NCBI GenBank assembly: GCA_017414705.1 | Contig: JAFQKX010000067.1 | Coordinates: forward strand, 1 to 47,018 | Reading direction: 5' to 3' | DNA from: Clostridia bacterium | GTDB taxonomy: Bacteria > Bacillota > Clostridia > Oscillospirales > Acutalibacteraceae | Length of the DNA: 47,018 nt | Shown here: positions 26,759 to 34,166 of the stretch, piece by piece | Position numbering within the stretch: position 1 is the stretch's first letter | Layout of the letters: every line of letters begins with the position of its first letter | Program-made: the position numbers and the translations under genes | Notes under the pieces: generated by a model | What the model saw: the letters and a program-made list of their open reading frames with translations, nothing else | What the model was told of the DNA's origin: nothing | Databases searched by the model: none

Positions 26759-27984
26759 CGTACCGCCTCCTTTGCAGCGTCCTGCGCGGCAAGGCGCACG
26801 AAGCGGGTCAGGTCAATGCCCGACGGGCAAACGTAGGAGCAAGCACCGCAGCCGATGCAGTCCTCGGGATGCAGTAATTTCAGCTTCATCTTGTGACCGC
26901 GGCGGCGGGATTTCATAATATGAATAGGAAGCAGATTTTGCGGGCAGACGTTGGCGCAGGCACCGCAGCCAAAGCAAGGCTTTGCGGCAGGCTCAGGCGC
27001 ATTCTCCTGCACATAGACACCGGTTACGCCGATGCTCATGGGCATGGCATCCGACACCTTGGTGCCGCGCAGCGCACCGCCGCTGACGCAGGTATAGGAC
27101 GGATAATGGATCCCGCAGGCCTGCACGGCGTGTGACAACGCCGTGCCGAACGGCACGAAATAGCATCGCGGCATATCCAGGATCTCCCCGCCGATGCTGA
27201 CGGCGAGCCCAAGCTGCGGCTCGCGAAACGCCAACGCGCGGTAGAGCGCCGCCAACGCCTGCACGCCGATGCTGCCAAACGGTTGTTTGGACTCCTGCTG
27301 CACTCTCCGCTCGGGCAGGGCAGGATATTGGCAGCCCAAGGCGTGCACCTGCGTTTGCAGCGGCAGCGTGTCAAAGCGCTCGTCGGCATCGCCGAAGCGC
27401 ACAAAAAAGCCCTGCTGCGCACCGGTGGCAAGACAGGCAAGCTGCAAGCCCAATTCCGCCTGCGCGCCGTACTGACGCAGCACGCACAGCGCGGCAAAGC
27501 AGCCGGGCTGATCCTCGCAGGCATCCCCGACCAACAGCGCGACGCCTTTTTTGCGCAGCGCAAGTAATTTTTCATCCAATCGCATGCCGTCGGTCTCGTC
27601 TATGATCCCGCACACGCGTGCAGCGTTAACGATCTCCTGCTCGGTGGGCTTTTGCTCCAATGCGACCGTTTGGGCCGTAGGCGGCTGCACGCAGGCGTCC
27701 ACCAGTACGGCAGCGGCAGGAACCTCGCCCAGCAAGGGATGGCGGATGCGGCTGAGATCGCCCAGCATTCCGTCAAACGGCGAATAGATCCCAAAGCCGT
27801 CCTCCCCTGCGACCAATCGGGTTCCGAGGGATAATTGACGGTCGGCGGGCGCACAAAAACGAGCCTGCCCGCCAACGCGCAGCGGCAAGGTGGCGGTCTG
27901 CGGCGCAGGCAGCGCACGCACCGTCAGATCTCGGGGCAATTCCTGCGGTATGGAAACGATTCCTTGTTTTTGGAAAAACAACAT
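26755..27984 (-). CDS. RnfC-like iron-sulfur protein with degenerate nucleotide site
   Basis: A 409-residue protein with the domain order of RnfC: N-terminal RnfC barrel-like domain, a 51-kDa-like region, an SLBB-like part, then two [4Fe-4S] motifs. The clusters use C337, C340, C343, C347 (CFGCGACANVCP) and C376, C379, C382, C386 (CIGCGACSYVCP). The glycine-rich NADH/FMN motif (normally GLGGAGFPT) is replaced around GIIDETDGMRLD, and the NGAECEP block is only vaguely kept as GDACEDQP. The ATG at 27984 has AAGGTG upstream. It may transfer electrons without binding NADH. It starts an operon with the RnfD-like gene. Confidence 0.8.
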   Translation of the reverse strand: MLFFQKQGIVSIPQELPRDLTVRALPAPQTATLPLRVGGQARFCAPADRQLSLGTRLVAGEDGFGIYSPFDGMLGDLSRIRHPLLGEVPAAAVLVDACVQPPTAQTVALEQKPTEQEIVNAARVCGIIDETDGMRLDEKLLALRKKGVALLVGDACEDQPGCFAALCVLRQYGAQAELGLQLACLATGAQQGFFVRFGDADERFDTLPLQTQVHALGCQYPALPERRVQQESKQPFGSIGVQALAALYRALAFREPQLGLAVSIGGEILDMPRCYFVPFGTALSHAVQACGIHYPSYTCVSGGALRGTKVSDAMPMSIGVTGVYVQENAPEPAAKPCFGCGACANVCPQNLLPIHIMKSRRRGHKMKLKLLHPEDCIGCGACSYVCPSGIDLTRFVRLAAQDAAKEAVR

Positions 27985-27999
27985 CCTGCAATCACCTTC

Positions 28000-28028
28000 T
28001 TGATTCGTTGCTGACACAAGCGTAAAAT
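28000..28028 (+). promoter_or_regulatory. Promoter of the mecA-like gene
   Basis: TTGATT (28000-28005), 17 nt, TAAAAT (28023-28028). Two short inverted repeats, CGTAA-N7-TTACG (28021-28037) and GTTA-CA-TAAC just after it, overlap or follow the -10 box and could be an operator. Confidence 0.5.
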
Positions 28029-28070
28029 AGTATTACGTTACATAACAGAATTATGATCGGGGGGACGGGC

Positions 28071-28646
28071 ATGAACATTACGGTACATACCCGCTCGCTG
28101 CGCATTCAGCTCAGCGAGGAGGAGCTGCACCGACACGGGCTTTGCTTTGCAAGGCTCGAGCACAGCGACCCGCAGACGGCGGGATTTTTGAAAAAGCTGT
28201 ATCTGTCGGGCAAGCAGATGTGCGCCTTTGCGGCGAGCAGCGAAGAATTATTGATCGAAATTTTTCCCGCGCCGGACGGCGGCGCTGTGTTCTATTTTAC
28301 ACCCGAAACGCCGCAAAGGCAAGAGGAAACCGCAAAACTGCGGGTGAGAAAAAGCGAAATTCCCCGATTTTGCACCAAATTTTCCCATTTAGACGCCCTT
28401 TTGGGGGCGTTGGAGGCGGCAAGACCCACCGCGCAGCAGCCCAAGTCCGCCATTTATGAGGCCGAGGGCGGATATTATCTGTTTCTTCCCGATACCCCCG
28501 CCCTGCGCCGCGCGGTCTCGGAATACGGCGGGCAATCCGCCGCCGTGAGCGAATCGGCGTTGCGCGAGCACGGCAGGCTCATCTGCGCCGATGCCGCCAA
28601 ACAAATGCGTACTTTTTGGTCATACGGACAACACTCGGACGAATAG
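28071..28646 (+). CDS. MecA-like adaptor protein
   Basis: A 191-residue protein resembling MecA/YpbH adaptors, which bring substrates to ClpC-ClpP. The N-terminal half has the pattern IQLSEEELHRHGL then a FLKK segment and LLIEIFPAPDGGAVFYFT. The acidic/charged linker is near residue 90. The C-terminal half (FSHLDALLGALEAA, SAIYEAEGGYYLFLP, VSEYGG, ALREHGRLICADAAKQMRTFW) matches the MecA C-terminal domain. The ATG at 28071 is set by a G-rich ribosome site; the ATG at 28053 would add six residues. Divergence makes this a family-level call. Confidence 0.72.
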   Translation: MNITVHTRSLRIQLSEEELHRHGLCFARLEHSDPQTAGFLKKLYLSGKQMCAFAASSEELLIEIFPAPDGGAVFYFTPETPQRQEETAKLRVRKSEIPRFCTKFSHLDALLGALEAARPTAQQPKSAIYEAEGGYYLFLPDTPALRRAVSEYGGQSAAVSESALREHGRLICADAAKQMRTFWSYGQHSDE

Positions 28647-28680
28647 GATATGGTACAAGAACATATCAGAGGTGTTTGCC

Positions 28681-29163
28681 ATGCCGATTTTTTCCATTCG
28701 TCTCAAAAAGCTTCTCCCCGCTATCGTGTTGCCGCTTTTGGTGGGACTGCTGGGCTCGTTTGCGGTACGCAGCGGGCTGGAGCAGTACCAAGCGCTCACC
28801 AAGCCGCTGCTCACCCCGCCGCCCGTCGTGTTTATCGTTGCCTGGAGCATTCTGTATCTGCTCATGGGCGTTGCCGCCTATCGGGTCAGCATCGCCTACG
28901 TCGATGCCAAGCAAAAAACCGTTGCGCTGCGATGGTACTACGCGCAGTTGCTGCTCAATCTGATCTGGCCGACGCTGTTTTTCGGCTTCGGGCTGCTGAA
29001 GACCGCCGCCGTCGTGCTGGTGCTGCTGTGGGTGGCGGTGCTGATCACCCTGCTGCACTTTTTGTACATTGATAAGCCCGCCGGCTATCTGCTGGTGCCG
29101 TACCTGCTGTGGTTGTCCTTCGCCGCCTATCTCAACACCGGCTACATCCTGCTCAACGCGTAA
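28681..29163 (+). CDS. TspO/MBR family membrane protein
   Basis: Five-helix membrane protein of 160 residues, related to bacterial TspO and the mitochondrial benzodiazepine receptor; binds tetrapyrroles and possibly lipids. The signature segments are PPPVVFIVAWSILYLLMG (47-63), YYAQLLLNLIWPTLFFGFG (86-104) and PYLLWLSFAAYLNTGYI (140-156). Tryptophan is rarer than in classic members. AGAGGTG precedes the ATG. It lies 34 nt after the mecA-like gene, in the same direction. Confidence 0.92.
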   Translation: MPIFSIRLKKLLPAIVLPLLVGLLGSFAVRSGLEQYQALTKPLLTPPPVVFIVAWSILYLLMGVAAYRVSIAYVDAKQKTVALRWYYAQLLLNLIWPTLFFGFGLLKTAAVVLVLLWVAVLITLLHFLYIDKPAGYLLVPYLLWLSFAAYLNTGYILLNA

Positions 29164-29195
29164 AAAAAGAACCGTCACAAGACGGTTCTTTTTTT
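29162..29195. terminator. Bidirectional terminator between tspO and the next gene
   Basis: A 15-bp stem (29162-29176 with 29181-29195, core AAGAACCGTC) has an ACAA loop, with A-run and T-run flanks. It serves the converging genes on both sides. Confidence 0.9.
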
Positions 29196-29493
29196 ACGCA
29201 TCGTAATCCTCATCTTCCTCTTGGTAATCATCAACCTGCGTGCCGCACAAAGCATGCTCTATTTTGCACACCCTATCAACCAACTCGCCAAATCCATATA
29301 ATACCCAATTGTTGATCCATGCAAAAACGGGTCCCAAAATCATCAAAGCACGCGCAATAAAAATGGATTTCGGCACAAATACCACTCTGACAAGAAAAAC
29401 AATCCCAACAAGATAACAAACAATGATCTCAATAATAAAAAGTGTCTTCGCCAACCCTTTTAACTTTTCGCCAATCTCATTAAAACCAAACAT
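29194..29493 (-). CDS. Small two-helix membrane protein
   Basis: A 99-residue protein with two hydrophobic segments (about residues 15-37 and 45-67), a conserved-looking block WVLYGFGELVD and a strongly acidic tail (QEEDEDYD). Similar small proteins are common in Clostridia, but no function is known to me. GAGAGGA precedes the ATG. The composition is more AT-rich than the housekeeping block. Confidence 0.75.
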   Translation of the reverse strand: MFGFNEIGEKLKGLAKTLFIIEIIVCYLVGIVFLVRVVFVPKSIFIARALMILGPVFAWINNWVLYGFGELVDRVCKIEHALCGTQVDDYQEEDEDYDA

Positions 29494-29688
29494 ATCCTAA
29501 ATCCTCTCTACCCAGTTTCAATAATTTAACTCATACGTGACGGATCAAGCATAACATTCGTTTTATAACTCCCCGATATTGCCTCACTTTCGTGCACTTG
29601 ACTAATAAATCATACAGAAACCAGAACCTTCTCTTTCGCTCTTGAACTCTCTCTTTTCCTTTTTCTATAATGTTTTTTCTTTCTATAT
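29494..29688. other. AT-rich intergenic region
   Basis: This stretch upstream of the regulator operators has no convincing gene. A 60-codon frame at 29531-29713 (minus) begins at TTG without a ribosome site and overlaps the operators, so it is not called. Confidence 0.5.
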
Positions 29689-29741
29689 CTTGTGCTCTGT
29701 TTATCGAGCACAAGTAAAATTATACTCTTTTTATTGAGTAT
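29689..29741. promoter_or_regulatory. Two operator-like inverted repeats for the XRE regulator
   Basis: The first is a perfect 9-8-9 inverted repeat: CTTGTGCTC (29689-29697) and GAGCACAAG (29706-29714). The second has the same spacing of 8: ATACTC (29722-29727) and GAGTAT (29736-29741). The half-site is GAGYA; a further GAGCA lies at 29754-29758. Equal spacing and position just upstream of a small HTH gene suggest autoregulation. Confidence 0.65.
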
Positions 29742-29762
29742 TGTCTAGTAAAAGAGCATAAT
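29734..29762 (+). promoter_or_regulatory. Promoter of the XRE regulator gene
   Basis: TTGAGT (29734-29739), 17 nt, CATAAT (29757-29762). The -35 box overlaps the second inverted repeat, and a single half-site covers the -10, as expected for self-repression. Confidence 0.55.
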
Positions 29763-29780
29763 TTATCATAGGGTTGGGTG

Positions 29781-29990
29781 ATGGATGTGATCAGCTATGA
29801 GCCGTTCTATAACACTTTAAAAAAGAAAAATATCTCTACTTATAAATTGATCATGGAGCACAACATCAGCCGCAGTTTATTAGATCGGCTCAAGCACAAC
29901 AAGCCCATCAGCACCGTGACGTTAAATGACCTATGCAACATTCTGCATTGCGGAATCGACGAAATTATTTCTTTCACCGAAGACAGGTAA
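29781..29990 (+). CDS. Cro/C1-type helix-turn-helix regulator
   Basis: A 69-residue single-domain DNA-binding protein. Helices 2-3 are seen in STYKLIMEHNISRSLLDRLK, followed by the typical STVTLNDLCNILHCGIDEII. The ATG at 29781 is chosen; a GTG directly upstream is possible. There is no effector domain. Paired inverted repeats upstream are likely its operators. Neighbouring genes are not of phage type, so it may control only itself or distant genes. Confidence 0.88.
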   Translation: MDVISYEPFYNTLKKKNISTYKLIMEHNISRSLLDRLKHNKPISTVTLNDLCNILHCGIDEIISFTEDR

Positions 29991-30012
29991 TCCAATAAAA
30001 TTTTATAAGAAT

Positions 30013-30036
30013 AAAACCCGCCGAAAGGCGGGTTTT
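30013..30036. terminator. Terminator between XRE gene and capD-like gene
   Basis: A 10-bp stem AAAACCCGCC/GGCGGGTTTT with a GAAA loop, between converging genes. T-tracts are part of the stem, so it can work in both directions. Confidence 0.85.
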
Positions 30037-30046
30037 CATTATTGAT

Positions 30047-31888
30047 TTATAATTCGTGTTTGAAGGTCGGGACCAGATTTTTGACACCCTGCAGCAATTC
30101 GTGCAGATTCTCGTTGTTGAGATGCTCCTGCAGGTCTTTGATCTGCGCGGCAATGAGCTCCTGATCCTGCTCGATGGGCTTCATAATGAAGATCTTTTGG
30201 TTGGGGGTGTGATCGACCTCTTCCTGGGTCATATTGAGCTCTTCAAACAGCTTTTCGCCGGGGCGAAGGCCGGTGAAGGTGATCTTGATATCACGGTCGG
30301 GCTCGTACCCCGACAGACGGATGAGGTCGCAGGCAAGGTCACGGATAAGCACCGGCTCGCCCATATCCAGCACGAAGATCTCGCCGCCCTTTGCCAAGGC
30401 ACCTGCCTCCAGCACCAGCTGCACCGCTTCGGGAATGGTCATGAAATAACGGCGCATATCGGGGTGGGTGACGGTAACGGGGCCGCCTGCCGCGATCTGC
30501 TTGAGGAAATACGGTACGACGCTGCCCTCACTGCCCAACACGTTGCCGAAGCGCACGGCGGAAAACTCGGTCTCGGCGGAATTGCGGTCAAAGGTCTGCA
30601 CGGCAAGCTCGGCAATGCGCTTGCTGGCACCCATGATATTGGTGGGGTTGACCGCCTTGTCGGTGGAAATGAGGATAAACTTCTGCACGTGGTGCAGCAG
30701 ACAGTTCTGACAGACGTTGATGGTGCCGAAGACGTTATTTTTGATCGACTCAATGGGATTGAGCTCCATCATGGGCACGTGCTTATGTGCGGCGGCGTGG
30801 AAGACGATCTGCGGAGAAAACTCGGTCATGACCTCGTCGACGCGGGCACGGTCGCGAATGGAGCCGAGACGCAGAGAAAATCTGCCCTCAAAGCCCTTTT
30901 GGATCAGCTCGTTATTGAGGTGGAACAAGCCGTTCTCGTTGATATCGAACACCACGAGGTGCTTGCAGTCCATGCTCAACACCTGACGGCAGATCTCCGA
31001 GCCGATGGAGCCGGCACCGCCGGTGACCATAACGGTCTTGTCGCGCACGAAATCGGTCGCGGCACCCGGATCCAGCGTAATACGCCGACGGTGCAGCAGA
31101 TCCTCGATATTGATGGGGCGCATTTGGGCGTTGTGCAGGTTGGAGGCGTCCTCCAGACCGGCAAAGCGCTTGATGGAAACGCCGTTTTCACGGCAGATCT
31201 GATGGATCTCCTTGAGACGCTCGCCCGAAATGGTGGGGATTGCCACCACCACCTGACCGACGCGTAAATCACGCAGCGTCTGCGCCAGCTTGTCCAGACC
31301 GCCGACCACCTTGGTGGTGCCGATGTGCACGCCGTGCAGATCGGCATCGTCGTCCATAAAGGCAACGACGCTCTGCAGGTAAGTTCCCTTGAGGGTGCGG
31401 TCATAGAAATAACGGCCTGCCGCACCTGCACCGTAGACCACGGTACGGTCTGCGCTGGGCGCTTTTTCGGCAGCGCGCCGTGCCGTCTGACGCTGATACA
31501 GCTGCACGATAAAGGCAGCCGCCAAGCGTCCCATAACGGTCAGCACGATCAGCAGTAACGCATAAGAAATAAACATAGCGGTGGGCATAGCGTGCCTGAG
31601 GACGATGACCTCCAGCACGAATTGGATGGCTGCGGTGCACATGGCGCACACCGTCTGCGACGCCAATTCGATCACATCAGGCTCGGAAAAGTGACGACGG
31701 TATCCTCCGCGCACCAGGTTCAGCAGCCAGATGAGCAGAGTGGTCTTGAGCACCATAAGCGTCCGGATCCACACCGGCATATGGTACTCCTCGAAAATGG
31801 AAAATGCAAGAAATACAGACAAAAACGATGCAAGGAAATCCCACGCCACCATTAAAAGCTTGGTGGCAACTTTTTTCAATCGTTGCAT
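30047..31888 (-). CDS. FlaA1/CapD-type UDP-sugar 4,6-dehydratase, membrane-bound
   Basis: Polysaccharide biosynthesis enzyme of 613 residues. The N-terminal part has four hydrophobic segments (about residues 10-120). A nucleotide-binding domain (VYGAGAAGRYFYDRTL) follows, then the extended SDR domain with VTGGAGSIGSEICRQVL. The catalytic block STDKAVNPTNIMGASKR has Met in place of the usual SDR Tyr, as in UDP-GlcNAc 4,6-dehydratases such as PglF. The start at 31888 (MQRLKKV) is preferred over 31996: GGGAGGG lies about 10 nt upstream, and the -35/-10 overlap the longer frame. No glycosyltransferase cluster is adjacent. It probably feeds capsule or glycan synthesis. Confidence 0.92.
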   Translation of the reverse strand: MQRLKKVATKLLMVAWDFLASFLSVFLAFSIFEEYHMPVWIRTLMVLKTTLLIWLLNLVRGGYRRHFSEPDVIELASQTVCAMCTAAIQFVLEVIVLRHAMPTAMFISYALLLIVLTVMGRLAAAFIVQLYQRQTARRAAEKAPSADRTVVYGAGAAGRYFYDRTLKGTYLQSVVAFMDDDADLHGVHIGTTKVVGGLDKLAQTLRDLRVGQVVVAIPTISGERLKEIHQICRENGVSIKRFAGLEDASNLHNAQMRPINIEDLLHRRRITLDPGAATDFVRDKTVMVTGGAGSIGSEICRQVLSMDCKHLVVFDINENGLFHLNNELIQKGFEGRFSLRLGSIRDRARVDEVMTEFSPQIVFHAAAHKHVPMMELNPIESIKNNVFGTINVCQNCLLHHVQKFILISTDKAVNPTNIMGASKRIAELAVQTFDRNSAETEFSAVRFGNVLGSEGSVVPYFLKQIAAGGPVTVTHPDMRRYFMTIPEAVQLVLEAGALAKGGEIFVLDMGEPVLIRDLACDLIRLSGYEPDRDIKITFTGLRPGEKLFEELNMTQEEVDHTPNQKIFIMKPIEQDQELIAAQIKDLQEHLNNENLHELLQGVKNLVPTFKHEL

Positions 31889-31967
31889 TGCTGTTCTTCC
31901 CTCCCGAACAGTATTTGCAAAGCCCTGAGTCTCGTTTCTCAAGGCATAAAATCCCACAATTGACTTT

Positions 31968-31996
31968 ATTGTACACCCAAACGCGGAAAAAGTCAA
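31968..31996 (-). promoter_or_regulatory. Promoter of the capD-like gene
   Basis: On the minus strand TTGACT (31991-31996), 17 nt, TACAAT (31968-31973): a near-consensus sigma-A promoter about 80 nt before the chosen start. Confidence 0.8.
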
Positions 31997-32031
31997 GAAA
32001 GCGGGAGTTACAAAGTTGTAACATAATCCCG

Positions 32032-32059
32032 AAAAAAGCGCCCGACAAACAGTCGGGCG
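32032..32059 (-). terminator. Terminator after the small anchored peptide gene
   Basis: Stem CGCCCGAC (32039-32046) with GTCGGGCG (32052-32059), 5-nt loop, followed on the minus strand by six T. It closes the transcript from the genes at 32121-33611. Confidence 0.8.
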
Positions 32060-32120
32060 TCAAAATTCAGGAGTTTTCGGGTAGCGCAGTAAGCCGGAAC
32101 CCGCCGCAAGGCGGCAGCGG

Positions 32121-32351
32121 TTATTCGGACGGTTGCTCCTCGTCCTCTTCGGGCTGCTCGGCCTCCTTCTTTTTGCCTACCAGAGTAACCACGAAGGCGA
32201 CAGCCAACGCTGCCGCTGCGATGCCGATCCATAAACCGATCTTAAAATCGTCACCGGTCTGTACCGCGCTGATACCCTGTGCGCTTGCCGACGATACGGC
32301 AGACGCGGCGGTCGCGAGTGTGAAAATAACGCCGAGAAATGCTTTTTTCAT
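32121..32351 (-). CDS. Minimal secreted/membrane-anchored peptide
   Basis: A 76-residue protein: signal-like N-terminus (MKKAFLGVIFTLATAASAVSSASA), a short outer segment with QTGD, one membrane helix (about 39-59), then KKK and an acidic cytosolic tail. The QTGD-helix-KKK order resembles the C-terminal anchor of large clostridial surface proteins, but almost no ectodomain is present. GGAAAGGA precedes the ATG. It follows the glycosidase-like gene by 18 nt. Function unknown. Confidence 0.75.
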   Translation of the reverse strand: MKKAFLGVIFTLATAASAVSSASAQGISAVQTGDDFKIGLWIGIAAAALAVAFVVTLVGKKKEAEQPEEDEEQPSE

Positions 32352-32369
32352 AGTCCTTTCCTTCTTTCC

Positions 32370-33611
32370 TTATTGAAATAATGCTTGCTGCTCCTGCAGG
32401 ATGCGCTGCAGGGCGATATAGGGCAAAACGCCCGAGGTTCCGTAGTGTGCGCCGTCATACGCATCACAGGCGGCGTTGATCCACTCAAAGGGGCTGCCGA
32501 CTTCGTCGTATTGCTCGGTGTGGCGGAGAAAATCCTCCAAAATATCAATTTTTCCGTTGTACCGATACAATGCGTAGGCGTACCAACCGGTGGGGGTCGA
32601 CCAATAGCCGCCGTTTTGGTAGCGGTTATAGGCGGAAACGGCAGATTCCCACGCGCTGTCGGCGGCGTGGTCGTGATCGGTCAGGATCTGTCTGACGTAG
32701 CCGTCGACCACCGCGGTGCCGTCGACATAAGCACGGTAGAGTGCCTGCAGCGTATTTTGCTCGGTCGCAATGCCCAGATACACCGCATAGGCGGTCGCCC
32801 ACACGTCGAACTGATGGCCGATCTCGGTGGCGGAATAAAACCATCCCGAGGCCTTGTCGTAAAAGGTTTCAACAACGTTTTTTTTGATGGTCCGTGCGAT
32901 CTCCGCATACCGCTGATCCTGCTGCAAGCGGTGCATGGTCAGGGCGGCGTTATAGCGCAGCAGGGATGCCATCAGCAGCTTGCCGCTTTTTTTGATGGTA
33001 TCGGTAAAGCCCCAATCCACCGTGTATTTTTGTGCATCGCTGACGCACAACTGACTGTGAGGATCAATATTGTAGCCCTCAAAGGCAAGGCACATTCTCT
33101 GCCAAAGCGTCAACCCGTTGTATTGGGTGTTCAAAATGGCACGGTCGGCGCTCTGCTCGATGTAATATCCCACCATGGTGATGAAATAATAGTTGTCGCA
33201 AAAGGGCGGGAAATAGCCGTATCTGCCGCTGCCCTGATCGCTGCCCGACTGATAGGTGCCGGGGAAAAAGACGGGTTTCGCATCGTAATTGATATGATCC
33301 GCAATGGTGTAGGGCGGCACGCAAAGGCCGTTTTGAAGCGTCAGTGCTTCGGCGCCGTTTTGACCGTGCGTGGCAATGATCTCGATATACCGCTTGAGAT
33401 CGGCATCGGCGATCAAACCGCTTTCCGCCATCATCGCGGCGTCTCTGACCCAAAAGCTGGGGTATTTTTCATCCCCCGACGGAAGCAGCACCTCGGTTTG
33501 GTGCATCGTCCCGAAATACTGCACCTGCTTACGGAAGGTACAGTCGCGCACGGTGCGTACAGCCAAGGCCTTGAGACGGTTGTTACAATCCAATGTTTTG
33601 TTGCGTTGCAC
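32370..33611 (-). CDS. (alpha/alpha)6-barrel glycosidase-like protein
   Basis: A 413-residue protein without a signal peptide, resembling six-hairpin glycosidases. Aromatic and acidic segments recur at helix ends: KYPSFWVRDAAMM, ITMVGYYIEQSADR, FDVWATAYAVYLG, GGYWSTPTGWYAYALYRY, SPFEWINA. Asp in WVRD and Glu in FEWIN could be catalytic, but I cannot assign a GH family. Absence of a signal peptide suggests a cytosolic role with imported or stored glycans. The start is GTG at 33611 with AGGTGA upstream. It is followed by the anchored peptide gene. It could be a debranching-type enzyme lacking accessory domains. Confidence 0.65.
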   Translation of the reverse strand: MQRNKTLDCNNRLKALAVRTVRDCTFRKQVQYFGTMHQTEVLLPSGDEKYPSFWVRDAAMMAESGLIADADLKRYIEIIATHGQNGAEALTLQNGLCVPPYTIADHINYDAKPVFFPGTYQSGSDQGSGRYGYFPPFCDNYYFITMVGYYIEQSADRAILNTQYNGLTLWQRMCLAFEGYNIDPHSQLCVSDAQKYTVDWGFTDTIKKSGKLLMASLLRYNAALTMHRLQQDQRYAEIARTIKKNVVETFYDKASGWFYSATEIGHQFDVWATAYAVYLGIATEQNTLQALYRAYVDGTAVVDGYVRQILTDHDHAADSAWESAVSAYNRYQNGGYWSTPTGWYAYALYRYNGKIDILEDFLRHTEQYDEVGSPFEWINAACDAYDGAHYGTSGVLPYIALQRILQEQQALFQ

Positions 33612-33685
33612 AATATCACCTGCATTCGGGATTTGGTTGCAAGGTCATCATACCAAACCGACGCGCCGATTGCAACTGTTTTTGC

Positions 33686-33719
33686 AAAAAAAATAACCGC
33701 CGTGTTACACACGGCGGTT
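33686..33719 (-). terminator. Terminator of rpsT
   Basis: An 11-bp stem AACCGCCGTGT (33695-33705) with 33709-33719, 3-nt loop, followed on the minus strand by a run of eight T after one A. It sits 12 nt past the rpsT stop. Confidence 0.9.
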
Positions 33720-33731
33720 TGTGTCCTGTAA

Positions 33732-33986
33732 TTAGGCGTTAGCCTTTTTGGCAAGGGCGGACTTTTTCCTTGCGGCGGTGTTCTTGTGAAGAAGTCCCTT
33801 GGCGACGGCCTGGTCGATCTTCTTCTCTGCAGCGCGAACAGCAACGTCCTTATCGGCAGCATTGGCTTCGATCGCGGCGTTGGCCTTCTTGATCGAGGTC
33901 TTGAGCGCGGAATTGTTGGCTCTGTTCTCAGCGGTCTTCTTTTCGATGACGCGCACTCTCTTTTTGGCTGATTTGATATTAGGCAT
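33732..33986 (-). CDS. rpsT: 30S ribosomal protein bS20
   Basis: Helical, lysine-rich protein of 84 residues binding 16S rRNA. Begins MPNIKSAKKRVRVIEKK and ends with AARKKSALAKKANA, both typical. GGAGGTG precedes the ATG. It is divergent from gpr, the usual arrangement in spore-forming Firmicutes. Confidence 0.97.
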   Translation of the reverse strand: MPNIKSAKKRVRVIEKKTAENRANNSALKTSIKKANAAIEANAADKDVAVRAAEKKIDQAVAKGLLHKNTAARKKSALAKKANA

Positions 33987-34026
33987 TTGTCACACCTCCT
34001 GCCTTTCCATATTTGTCGCAGGGGTC

Positions 34027-34055
34027 ATAATATCATATTTTTTCACAAAAAGCAA
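34027..34055 (-). promoter_or_regulatory. Promoter of rpsT
   Basis: On the minus strand TTGCTT (34050-34055), 17 nt, TATTAT (34027-34032). It lies about 40 nt before the rpsT start. Confidence 0.6.
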
Positions 34056-34126
34056 GCCTTTTTTGAAAAAAATTAAGAAATCGGTTGAAAATTTCCGCGT
34101 GATGATTGATTTTTTCGCCGTTGGGT

Positions 34127-34133
34127 CATAATA
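34127..34133 (+). promoter_or_regulatory. Possible forespore sigma factor -10 element for gpr
   Basis: CATAATA matches the -10 pattern of sigma-F/G promoters (CAT-N2-TA) and lies 33 nt before the gpr start. A matching -35 (GNATR-like) is not clear, so this is a weak call supported mainly by the known forespore control of gpr. Confidence 0.35.
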
Positions 34134-34166
34134 AGAAAGCAAAAATACAACGAAAGAGGGAATCGT

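Noticed and set aside
25763..27984. Complete Rnf complex operon
   Set aside because: Only C- and D-like genes are present, and key cofactor motifs are altered.
29531..29713. 60-codon minus-strand frame upstream of the XRE gene
   Set aside because: TTG start without a ribosome site, low-complexity basic product, and it covers operator sequences.
30056..31267. 403-codon plus-strand frame opposite the capD-like gene
   Set aside because: Shadow of the dehydratase gene; no ribosome site or family features.
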